Assembly: GCA_942159475.1 (NCBI GenBank)
Contig: OW804095.1
Coordinates: 53,658,773 to 53,722,772 of the forward strand
Length of the DNA stretch: 64,000 bases
Reading direction: 5' to 3'
Source: Sthenelais limicola
Lineage: Eukaryota > Annelida > Polychaeta > Phyllodocida > Sigalionidae
How positions within the stretch are numbered: position 1 is the stretch's first letter; each line of letters opens with the position of its first letter. Positions 24,501-37,800 of this stretch are shown here, piece by piece. The translations under genes and the position numbers were made by a program. A model generated the notes under the pieces. It had not been told where the DNA came from and did not search any database. It saw only the letters and a list, made by a program, of their open reading frames with translations.

Positions 24501-25805
24501 ATAAACCGTTAAATACATTATATCTGCAATGCGTTTTTATTTGTGTTTTTATTGTAACTCAGAGCGTATAACGCTTTTCTTTGGTTTCTATCACATGAAA
24601 AATAGTTCTAATAAGAGCTTGGTAGTTCGCATACATGAAACTAGGTGGCGTCTCAGATCGATCCGTATACTGTCAGCGTGCATACAAAGAGGTCATTTGA
24701 GAATTTGTATCCAGTTTCAAATTAAAAAAACTATGTGATATTCAAAATATTTTCAAAAGGACAGTGACGACAAAAAAGGCCATCTTCGGATAAGGAATTA
24801 AGAGTTTAAAAAAAAAATCGATTCAATAGTGTAATTCAATCTGAGTCAAAAGGGCCGACGAAGATTGTGTGATCGAGAGAAGCCCTAGTAGTTACTATAA
24901 GCATACGTTAATAAAAGAATTCCGTAACTTCACAATATTTTACACATTTTTAAACATTATTTAAAATTTATTTGCAGGATTTTATAGGATGTAGCTCCGC
25001 CTCGCACGCAGTGAATTTATCCAGTCTGGAAACTCTATCGATGGACCAACTATTCAGTTTGACAAAGATAAGCAGTCTTATTTATTCTGTACCAATTTGA
25101 TCACGTATACATGTGCTAGCCCCTCCCCATTTTTCATTGAACCCCAAACCCAGGGCCATTTATATTTAAAATGGTAACAGTTATTATTTCATGTACAAGG
25201 GATTTAACAATATTTCTGTTCGGTATTGATCTGGAACTATGGAAAATACAGTCGTATCATATTGAACTTGGACAGTCCATAAGCTCACGGGATTACCATA
25301 TTTTCATGTTCGATTGTCAATATCATATAGTGTAGGCCAGTGATCCCGCTGATCGACCACACTACTTTTTGCAGTCAGGTGTGGTAAATCGATAAAGCTC
25401 ACACAGAACTAATGCATATTTGTTGAAATGCGGGTTATAAACAAAGTAGCAAGTTTCCGATGGGTAAAGCCAATGAACCTCCTCCCCATGATACAGGAAT
25501 CGGTCCTCATCGAAATATTAGTTTTTGTAGTAACATCTGTACTATATAGTAATATTCCTATTAATGTTAAAACATTAGATTTTTATTAGATAACTTTATT
25601 TAGTAGTTTATCATGAGGGTTACAAATTACCGACATCCTATCAACATTTATTATGTCAGTTACAACCTAGCTTGATGCGACGAACTGTTCTTTTTCTTTA
25701 TTGAATCAACTAGCGGAAATCGTGGGTAACTTATCTTACCAGGTGTGCTCCTCTATATTACCCCATCTACTAAGTATACTCTCTGCCCCCGCCCCCCCCC
25801 CCCGC

Positions 25806-25853
<48 letters not shown>

Positions 25854-28800
25854 TCTCCGTATGTTACCCCTCTCTCTTGCCAACGACAATTTCTTTGCCA
25901 TCACATCCTCCCTAATGACATTCGGGTGGCGGATTCCAAGACGATATCACTCACAATAAGCTATCGGGTCGAGATTCCATTCATATTTGTCACAATGGGT
26001 AATAATATTCGCCTGTATTACCAAGAGAAGAAATCTAGACTTTCTGAGGGGATGGTCGAAGTTTGCGAAAGGTAAATATTTATCTAGTTTCTGTTAGCTA
26101 AAGTAATAACTGCAGGACAAAGCATTATTCCAAAGTTGCTTGGCCAAGAGGGCAGAATTTCCCATCAAAATGTAATAAAATGAAATTTGTATACTACTTC
26201 CAGATTTAAAAAATACTTTTAAAACTTAGAAATTATATTCATAGATCTATATTTTTGTATCCTTTAAGATTATGCGGTTATGCGATCATTTTTACCAAAT
26301 AATACAAATTTTGACCTGTATGAGCCAATGCATCATAATGTAAGTTTTTAGTTTTGGATTGGTTGTGTTGAACAGTTTTCCCACCGCCTGGACGAACCGT
26401 TCTGTCGTTTGTTTGGCTTTTGTGTATTTTGTATCCATGGTAACGTACGAGGCGGTATTGGCAGCGATGGTGTGAGGCCAGAATCAATACTTGCTGTCCT
26501 GCCATATGTGTCCCACTAGCTGGGAGGATCATACATGTGTCTATACACGCACTTTTTCACATCCACTCACGTACAAATGTTCTCTTTCTCTTTTCATTAT
26601 CTCTCATTACCTTGTGAATGTCTCTCCGGTCGTCTTTCTGTCTTTAAGCATCTCCTTTTATCCCTGTTTGCTCTTTTGTCTCTCTCTTCGGATAGATAGC
26701 CGTTTTCAACCGTTATTATCTTCCCTCTACCACATCACAATCTGCTATCTTCACTACCGGCCTTGACACACCGATCCTGTTAACAATCCCTCCCCCTCCA
26801 CCCCCACCCCCGCCCCCACCCCTCCCCACCGATTCCCTCGCTAAACCTTCCTGTCACCAATCCTTTTCTGCACCAATCGGATCACTCCTAAGGTTGGATC
26901 TCTGAATGTCCTGTTGCCATAGAAACAAGGCAACGAAACAACCATTTGTGTATATAAGCTAGAAGCGTACATGCCGTGTATTTATAAGCAGTATTTATGG
27001 AAATATTCATATCCGTGACAAAGATATTTTGAAAACCGTAATAATTCTTAAGAGAGATTAGTTTCATTAGCATTGGTGACATGGTTTGATATTTGTTACA
27101 TTTAATCATGACTACTTCACACCTGAAGAAGGGCGTCCATAGCCCGAAAGCTTGTGTAATCAATAAAATCAAAATTAACAACTTTTAATGATATCTACAT
27201 CGATTCATCATTTCCACCCCGGCCCTAACCGATATACAGCGATATTCTCCCCTTCTACCATATACATTTAATCACGTTAATAAATCAGATACAATTTTTA
27301 CTTTTGACTTCTTGACTCATAAAATGGTACAAGTTGCATAAATATGGTCTGAAAGATAAGACCAAAAAGGAAAGTTTCCTATTTAATTTCGCCATGAAAT
27401 GCCCATGTCATTTTTCGAATTCGTAACTTCATACAACTTGTAGAGTAATACGTATGTATACAACCAGAAAACTCGGGTAGATAGTGGATCATCAAAACTG
27501 CATGAGGTATTGCAAACTCCAATGCTAATGCCCAGAGGCTCTATAGGGATATTTTCCAGAAAATCAGATATTCAATTCAATTCAAAACTCTTTATTGCTG
27601 CTCTTGATACAATTTGGTAAGTCATTTCTGAAGAGATGATTATCGCGCTACCCCACCCCTCTGGGGCCCGTTGCATGAGGTATCGTTAAGTAAAAGTTGT
27701 GTCCTTAAAATATCCCTAACACTTTCAGCCAATATCGTGTCCTTAAGTCCTGTTTCGTGTCCTTAAATGGGGGTTTTTAACAACGTGCCTTTGAGCATGG
27801 GATATCCTTATCGTAGCGCTAAGTGACCCCCGTTGTCTGCTCGTTTCTGAGCGATAATAGAGCAACTAGTGTCTCGAGAATTTGATAATGAGAATGGGAG
27901 GGTCAGGGAGTATTTTCAAAAGTATTTTTTCTCAGAAATGGTGATGATATATATGATAAGTATATTTCATGATTTAAAATAATTTTCTTTTGTATAAAAA
28001 TGTAAAAATAAGACACAATGTACGGGTAAGTTGCTACCAGTTGCAACGCACCACTTTCACCATTATGCCCGCCTCATGTTAAGGATAGGACTGTCTCATG
28101 CAACACTAGAACAATTGTATTGTTATTATATCCTTAACGTATCCTAAATATAATGTTAACGCTACGATATCACCAAAAAGTGGTGCAACGGGCCCCTGGG
28201 CCCTAGTCCCTAGTCCCTAGCCCCTCCCTGCGCCTATGCTACTTCAGGTTTGGTCGATTCTTTCGAAATGGATATTTTTCAAGGTCCCTCACATACTCTT
28301 CTAAGCGCTGACACTGGGCATCATAGATATGAAAATTGTTGAAAATATACCATAAAATATATGTATCCCATACATATCCAAATTTCATCAACCATAATAT
28401 ACAAGATATTTATTTTTATTATTTTTGTTTACACCTGTAGTCAAGCTGAGCCAGGGCGGCAGTGAGGCCTGACTCGGTTTGTTTGTGCCTGCCTAGCAAC
28501 GGGATTCAGGCCTCACCCTCTCACATTTATAAACATATTTATTCAATAAATCTACACAGACAATGACACAGACATTGACGGCCAAAATAGGGTGTTGACT
28601 TTCTCTCTCTCTTGTAGGGATTGATTTTTAGATATTAGTGTGAAATATCTCCATGGACTATGCGTCGTAAACAACTTGGCAGGTATAAATAAATAGACAA
28701 TCATTTCTATGTAATTTTAATTTATTGAAGGCAACTCAACTGAAAACTCCTCGCACCATTGGTTTCAAGGCCATTGACTTCCTAAATATTAATTACATAC

Positions 28801-31800
28801 ATAAAAAACTGGGTATCTATTCGTTACGAGTTTAGAGCTTGATTGCATAAAAACACTAATCATAATGCATGACTTTACAAGCTCTATTAAAGAAAACCTA
28901 TAAAGTTTTAAATAATGCAATTGCTAGGATGATTACACTTGTACTAGCGGGCCCCATGTCCCACGGAGAGTCCCACGGGGGAGAATCAAACACAACATAG
29001 TTCTCTTTTATTCTCAACCCTCCCCCTTATTATAAAACACTAGCAAATACCCGTGCTATGCACGGGATTTGCTAGTGGGACAGTGGGGCCCACATCCTCA
29101 TCTCTCCTTGTTCCCTCTCCCACCATCTTTCTCTTTCAAGTTGTCTCTATAACTTAGTATCTGTATTAACATCATACCAAAAATCCCTGTTTAGATTCTT
29201 TTTCTGTGTGGTCGGGTAAATCTCTGATTTTACCTGCTCTGATTTCACCCGCCAACTTAGCAGGCAAAGAAAAAAAAATTAATTTCACACACTGTAGGCT
29301 ACAGAGTGCTGAAGACTGAGGCAAAGAAAGAAAGGGTGAGAGAGAGAGACAGACAGAGACACAACTGAGATGCGTTCTGTCACCTGTCGATCTCACACCC
29401 CTGTCAATCTCACCCGCCGATCTAATCCCCGCCGATTTCATCCCCCTGCCGATCTCTCACCTGCCGATCTCTCACCTGCTGATCTCTCAGCTGCCGATTT
29501 CATCCTCCACTGATCTCATCCCCGCCGATCTCATCCCCCGCCGATCTCTTACCCGCCAATCTCATCCCCCGCTGATCCCATCCCCGCCGATCCCATCACC
29601 CGCCGATCCCATCACCCGCCGATCTCATCACCCCCTGATCCCATCACCCGCCAATCTCATCCCCCCGCCGATATCATCACCCGCCGATCTCATCCACCCG
29701 CCGATCTCATCCACCCGCCGATCTCTCTAGCAGCAGATATCTTTTTATTTTTCCTATACAGGTTCAGTAAATGTATTTATAATATCAGAACTTACAACCA
29801 TTTTTAGCTCTTAAATTATAAGTAACATTACCAAATATAACTAACAAAATCGGGAGTAAAGTGTAGAAAGCCGCATTTTAAAAAGTGTCCATGCTATGAC
29901 ACCTAAGCACGCACTGACACACAATATGCAAATTGCCTCATTCTGGTGTAGGGGCACTGATAGGGGATTGTTTTCAGGCACCAATGGGGACCCTGGATGG
30001 GGGTGTTCAATTTCAACCCATTTCGAACCCATTTATAACTCTGATATCTTCCAAAAGTGTTAATGAAACATAGCGGAATGGCTCGGCACTATTTTTGGCT
30101 ATGTCCATGTGAAATATAACGGAGATCTGGCCAGCAGTTTCTGAGAAGATAGGTTCTTTATGGTCCCAAAGACTATTTTAATAATATTTAGATAGTTGTC
30201 CAGTTACATAAAGTATAGAATGAAAAATTAGAATAATCCCCTTCCACTGCCTCACCATATTTAGTGCTCATCATAGCCATGGTTGTCGTCATATACTTAG
30301 TCTTAGCTGTACTTCTGCATACTTATGTTACAAACCTATACTTTATTTTCATGAAAGATATAACTGATACAGAATTCGAAAGTGATGACACATGTGGGAT
30401 TTTAGATTGCTGTTTCTGTCTTTAGCAGAAGTGTAAGCTCTGCTTATACGGACCAGTATATGATTTGCTTATCTATTTGCACCATGAGGTGTGAATTCCC
30501 CTAACAGATGTGAAACGTGGACTGATCCAATACTGTTCCCAGTGTTGAAGTAAAATTAATTAATTTGTATTACATAAGTTACTATCTGTAATAACAAGGT
30601 ATGAGATACACCCCCTCACTAGATTCTCAATCTTTATGTTATCTGTACCTTCTAGGTCATATCTACTTTCATCTGTTATGCGTTAGCTATGATATCTTTT
30701 TTTGTGATGTTATGTCCTTTGTGCTGTTCAATATTTGTGTGATCTTACACACTTTCATCTATTTACCTTCAAACGTATGAACTGACCACTGACTGACCAC
30801 CATTGTCAGGCCAGTGTGGGTCAGCCTTATGACTTCACCTTGGGCATTATCAGCCAGCCCTCTCCCTGTCCTCAACATCATTTTTTAATCCTATGCCAAA
30901 GCCGTGTCCCTGTCCGCAATGGAGGTTATTAATCTGTTTACTCTATTTTGGGACGATTTCAAACCTCTCCAACCACTAAACAGTGGGTAGTAACCAGGAA
31001 AATGTTTTCCAAGGGCAATTATAGTTTTCAGTGCATTATTATAGCTCTATAATGCCTGGCTTCAGCGGGCAATTATGGCCCCAAATCATTCCAAAGATGG
31101 ACTAATAGGACGTATATCACATTGTAAACATAAAAAAAGCTAAATATATATTCATATAAGGCACATGGTAAACCGGTAAAACTGTTTATCGTATATTGAA
31201 ACCAGCATACCAACAACATTGACCACGCTTCTGCTTTGTTTCCTCTCAGGAACGCAATGAGATAAATGGTTAACTACCAAAAGACAGCTACAACTGTTTG
31301 CAGTAAACCACTGTAACCGTTAATAGTGGTCGGAAACACGCTAATTAACAAACAGTAAATGTTAGTTGTTGAAATAGGATTTTATGTTAAAAGTTAAGCG
31401 AAGAGAACTGTCATTGTGAATTAAAATAATGTGCGGATCGTTGTGCTGGTAGATGTATGGCTCCCCGCTGGTTGTTGTTTGTGTTGGAATCTATTATTCA
31501 TTGTATTTTATCGTCACTATGTTAGGCAGCGAATATAGAATGGAGGGATTGTATAAAAGTTTGGTATTTGTAATGAGTGTTTCATATCCATTTGCCGTGT
31601 GGCTCTCTAAAATTTTGTTTTTCATTAGTCTCATTACAACCTTTTGTTTCCCCAAAAATATTTAAGGTACTCATATTTTATTACTATCTAATAACTTAAT
31701 TTACTAAATGATGGGAATGGAGAAACGCCAGTCGTTCTGCTCAGTCTTATTTTGCGCTTGTTTTGCCTGTGTTTTAGAATGGTCGTGAATAATAGAACCG

Positions 31801-34800
31801 GGCCAATCAAGGACTAAGGCGGTCCTAATAGATTAGCACGCCTGGCATACAAGTCTTGGCGCTCCATTTGTTTGATCACAATAATCTGCTGATCAGGCAT
31901 TTGGCAAACTCTGGGATATTATTTTTTCACACGCTTGAATACATAGCCTTGGATTAGAGCTCTACCTTCTCGAATATCTTTTTCATTTAGAAATTTATCG
32001 TGGATAATTAAAATAAACCTTGCAAACTGAGTCGACCCACCTTTGCGGGGTTTATTAGATAAGAACCCGTTCGAAACTCAACAAACAAGACTTTCCTTTG
32101 TTTGCATACAAAATAATAGATTCGAATTTAAATGGTCATGACCGTTGTATGAATCATTCTGAGTAGTTCTGACAGTCCACTATTCCCTCTTAGGATCTTA
32201 AGTTATTTTGCATCTAATTTTACATAGTTGAACAACATTCGACAACCCAGTTTCAGCTTTTCCTCTGGCTCTTTAGTAGTATATATTCTCTCTGCATTCA
32301 TACAAATATTTTATCTTCTCGTGCCTTCCTTTAGTATGGAAGTACGTGTCCGTATTTCCCGGACTGCTTAAGACATACAGCTTAAAGTAATGGGACCAGT
32401 TTGTGGTTTAAGCAATGCTTGTCCGGCCTCGATGATTGTTTTGCTTTTCCTTGTCAAGGAATAGTCAGAGATTTCCTTAAGCCACCAGCAACACCAATAC
32501 TACCACGAGGCAAAAAGATTGCATCAGATCTAATTGTTGGGGCTCGTGTTAGGTTGTGGGCTCTAGTATTATAGAAGCCTGAATACATGTATTTGTATAA
32601 GGGAACCAATAGATATGTATGTCAAATTTTCATGCAAATGGGTTTAGCTAAGCACAGGGATCACAATTGCAATTAAATCGCTCATTGTTTCCAGGAGTTT
32701 ACCTTCGACCTGCAGTTACCTACTGTCCTGGTCTAGTTATCTTATCAGTATCCCTCTAACGGAAAGATCTTAGGGATAGAGGCCTTTGATGATCCCAAGT
32801 TTGTCTCGTTATATTTGCTTGCTTTTATGTAGCCCATTACTAAAATTTATGACAGCATGAAATACATAAAGAGACTAATCCGGCACTGGGGTCTTTGAAG
32901 GTACTTGATAGTTACCGCTGTATTTGCAACTCTCTTAACGATTCTCACAATATACTACATGCATGGGCGATTTCCAGACATGAAAGAAATGGCGTCGTTT
33001 TAACTTAGCTTATTTTCTTTATATTTTGTGCGTTGAAGAATACTAGCATATCTTCAAATCCATGTTCAAAGTTGTTCTAATGATGTTATTACGCTATAAA
33101 GTCGTGGCAACCAGGTGCATTGTTTTCATGCACCCCAATTGATATTTTACAATCGGTCTCTTTATATATTACCTTTGTCACTATGATGGCTAATGCAACA
33201 ATGGTTGCGTAAAATGCATGGGAAATGCCATTGTTGTTCTTGACCGGGTATAACGCTATGGGATTCATTAAGGCTGACCAAACAAAACCTAACTACTATA
33301 GGAAGTTTAGTTGTAGTATTAGGGGCGTTTTAGTAATGTTGGAATCTCCCTTGTTGCCTTATTGCTAAATTAACATGGTATTTTGCTTTAAATATGAGAC
33401 CGGGTGAGATGCAGTACCAGCCATTTCAAATCGAATATTTTTCATTGTTCTAAACCTTCGAAGTATCTCAGAATTACCGGTCGACCACTATTCACGCTTG
33501 GGGCAAAACATGAATGGGCGAATACGTAGATGTCTGTTGTTTAATTCCTATTTATACCTCGGCTCCATTGATCCGAGCGGTCACAGATCCTTTCTCAATA
33601 TTTGTTCTTCATTAAGACGGGTCACCCCGCCCCCCGCCGGTTCTTTTGTGCTCTAATGAGATGAGTGTAAAGTGGCCCTGTTGTTAGACTGACGGGCCAC
33701 GACGTGCTGACTTGTCCCCACCCCAGCCGTACAACCCTTTTATTGCCATCCGCCCACTATACTACTACACGCCTTATTTAAAGGTTCTTACCATAGCAAG
33801 AGGCTGCCAACTTTGGACAAAATTTAAAGATCTCAAAGCTATAAAGAAATACAGTATATACCGATATAAATGTTTGCAAGTGGACATCATATGGTTTCCA
33901 AGAACTTTCAAAGGAATTTTTGCCCATGGATCTGTTTTTCCAAGGGGTACCGTCAGGTAAGCTTACTATTGAGCTTGACTGGAGGATGCGATGGCTTAAC
34001 TGACATTTTAACACTCAAGTTCTAGCAACATTTCAACACCCAAGTTCTAACACCGGACACTTCATTTAGAAAGCACACCTTGGAATAATAACTACATATT
34101 TCAGAAATGAAAGACTACCACGTCGCAATGTATACCAGCAATAAGTGTCGTATTTGGAATAATAATAACATGAGTTTGAAATGAAACCGGCTACAAAATG
34201 AACAGCACACTTTCACTCAGCGATTGTATACGATATCTCTTGAGAGTTCCCAAGGAAACAGCACCAGAAGACCTCAAACTCCTTTCGGTTGCATTTAGCA
34301 GGCATTTCGCGCATGGTTGATAAAACCATCGAACCAATCGCTGTGCTAAAGGCCAGAGAAAAAGTGCCGTATATGCACGTAGGATGTGTACAACTGGCGG
34401 CATTGATTTCCTATTCACCGATTCAGACAGCAGGATATATATTCAGTATCTGTTTTATATTTTGGAGACGGGAGTTTTGGTTACCATCATCATTGATATT
34501 TGCTGAAGGAGGGAGCGTTGTATCGCTCCTATAGCGTTTGGGGAAGAAATGATCCATCTGAAACTGATGCTAAGTTAATTCTACATTGGGAAATTTAAGC
34601 ATCTTTAATTTGACGACCTAATTAGGTTAATGACTAAAAAGCTGTTGTGTTAGACTTAGGAGAATGTTCAACGTTACATTATGTGTGTGTTTGTGTGTGA
34701 TTCATTCGTTGATTAAACTGTAAAGGGTTCCTAATCATTTTTCCGACGAAACAACACGTGATTATCCGTTTAATTACAGTGATAGCAATATCAAGCGATA

Positions 34801-37800
34801 TCAGGGCGTGTGTTTGCATTATTACACATTTTGGCCTTGCTTATCTCTGCAGATTCTTGTGGTATTTTTTACATAAGATTTAATGTCACGGAAGGAATGA
34901 TTAGGGAGTTGCCAAAAGGGAATTTTTAAGCGCAAATATTCGGGCACATCCCACTAGTGAGAAAGGGACTACAGGCATCACTTTGTGCCTATACATGAGC
35001 ATGAGCTGAAGTGGCTGAGCTAGATAAAGATGCTATACTTCAGTTGTGTGACTACATTTACAGTCACAGGCTGGTTGTTCCAGGCTTACACCGCTCACAG
35101 CTGATGATGCTGCTTTTGCGGTAGCGGCAGTTGCTACAGTCGGTATAGCACATCACTCCCATAAGAACAGCCCCTGCCTCAGAGGCTCTACCTCTCACCA
35201 ATGCTCTCACCTCCCACCACTTCCAATGACAGAGGGAAGCCAGATAGCACAGGCGTTACAGGTAGGCGTGGAAGGAGTGGGAGCAGGATGAAGAGAGGCC
35301 TGCGTTGCCTCGATTGGATGGGAGTTAGTGAACGAGACAGGGATAATAAGGAGACTGACAGTCTGGATGTGATGTTGTTAGCGACGCCATCGTTGGTTAC
35401 ATAAGTGTTGCTTGACTCCACCTTTGTCATACACCTGTAGCTTGGATGCAGCACAGATAGGTGGACAAGGATCTAGATACACGTTTATATGTGTGTGTCC
35501 TGTTAGCTCTACTGACGTTTTATTCCCCACATGTGGTCATCTCTACTGCTTTCACAATATGATGACATCTAGTGAATTCATCTGTTGCATTTTCCAAGCC
35601 TTTCAAAACCGGTCGTGATCTGTTGAATATTTCAAGACATGGCAATAATGAAAAATCTGGGGGATGTGATAGAAGAAGGAGCGATAAGGATTTATGACAT
35701 GTTTTTTGTGATTTACTCTGGGATAAGGAAAGTGTGACTCGAGTAGTGGACAACTGGTACCGTTTACACCAAGTGCCAACAAGATTGGCCCCAACCAATC
35801 ATCATGTACCAGCCCTAGAGCTCTACTTGTCTGCACTCATAAACACAAGCGGAAATCATGTTTATCTTAAAGGATTATTCAATATCAGCACTAAAAGAGG
35901 AAAAACTGAGTGCGGTGTGTCAGACGTCTAGAAGTACATGATGCTCTGGACCGCTGCAGTTGCTGCTACAATCGGTGCTAAAAGTGTGAATTTCGGAGGT
36001 GCTGTTGAATTTGGATTACCCCCAATTTATAAAAGTGAATATGCTGAGTATGGGCATGCATTACCCTTCGACGGTGCCCACCACTACTGGACATGGCACC
36101 AAAATCCACCCAAACCTACCTAGAGGTCTGTCTCTTTCAGAAATAGAAGAACTCAACACAGCAGATGGAAACCCATGCCATAGGGGTTCTCACAATAGTG
36201 GTGGGCCCAAGCATGGGTACCACCAGCACCACCAACACGCACCACCTGGGCCTCCAGAAAAACTGGAGGGAAACATAACAAAGCCCTCCCCACCCAGACG
36301 GTCAGCCAGTGGTAAATCCCGGGCCAGCCAACTGGCCAAAGGCAGGAAAAGCAGTGCCTCAAGCTCTCTCGCTGGACACAGAGCCAATGTGACATCGTTT
36401 AAAGCCCCTGGTGCTGAGAATGTTAACTTACAATATGTAGCCCCTAGGAAAAACAGTTTAGAAGCAGGTCTCTGTAAACAATCTAGTCTTGACTTAGATG
36501 ACGATTCTGGTCTCTCAACAAGGTGTCAGAATGATGATTCATATTTGAATAGTGACGAACTATCTCTAAAATCTACCTCAACGGCTAAACACATAGATAT
36601 TGAAGACGTTGACCAAAAAAGACTTCATTTCAGGTAAATACAACCCCCCCCCCCAACCCCCTCTTTTTTAAGGGTGAACAGAAAAAAGTATTATATATAT
36701 TCCATCTAAAGGGTGTAGAGGTTACTGAATATATTTGTATAGTGTGGGCCTGGTGCCTAGAAGCAAACGTTTCTGGTTGATTTCTCAAGGATAAAACATG
36801 TACTATGATCATCATGTTTTGCAGGGTATGTAATTATATCGTTGTCTCGGGTAGTTGTTTACATGTCACATCCTCTAAAAAAAGTTTAGCTGTTGATAGA
36901 AAGATCCGCCATCTTTCGCCTTATGCTTACCTTTTTAATTCCTTATTGACCAAGCTTAAGGTCAGTATTGTGCCATCAATGGGAACGATGGAAGTTGTAG
37001 TTTGGCAACGCTCAGTACAATATCTAATCAGGAACAGCTTAATATATTATGTGCCAGAACGCAACAAGTACGGTAATTAGTGTGTGCGGGTTAGGTGTTG
37101 TTTCTGTAGTTCTTTTAAATCTCATATCTGTGTTATCCAATATTTGTTTTTCACAGATGTACTTCATTGACTACCTTAATTTAAAATATTTTTTTTTCTA
37201 AATAAAGATACGGGAATATTATTTTATTAGCTAACCTTATTAAGCATGTCCTGACATGATTTAGTGGGAAGTTATACTTCTAGTGAGATATATCTAAGAC
37301 CTTGGAGCTACAATAGTTATACCTTCAAGGCATCCCCAAATAATAGTTTCCTGAACAAGTGAATATGTCTCTAGTAATGTTTTCCTGGTCATCTTTTGTG
37401 GCTTCGTCTACCTCGATGGAAATGAAAGCTTATTACGGGTATTTCTCTTGTCTCCTGACTCATAGTTGATCAGTGTTCTTGGTACCTTGAACCCCGATCA
37501 GACCTTTGATGTATCGGTAAATCCTAGGATCTAGTTCAGGAATGGAGCTTTGTGGGCTGCTCAAGTAACGTATTTAGCCTACTAATACCAGAGCTGCCCA
37601 CAAAGCTCCATTGAAATTTGAGATATAGGTTCCCCAGAACTAAGACAATGAATATGGAATGTGTTAAGGAACAATTAAACATGGGGGATTATTATCGATG
37701 GTTGGTATTTGTTATGTTGATGTTTCCAGGGATTCTGCTTACATAATTTTCAAACTATTCGATTCAACTATAAGTGGAGCCCCACCCATTCCACTGCACT

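Noticed and set aside
25701..26075. Possible FAM149 exon ending at an AG|gtaaat donor at 26071
   Set aside because: No acceptor in a matching phase, sequence contains a CT microsatellite, and no homology.
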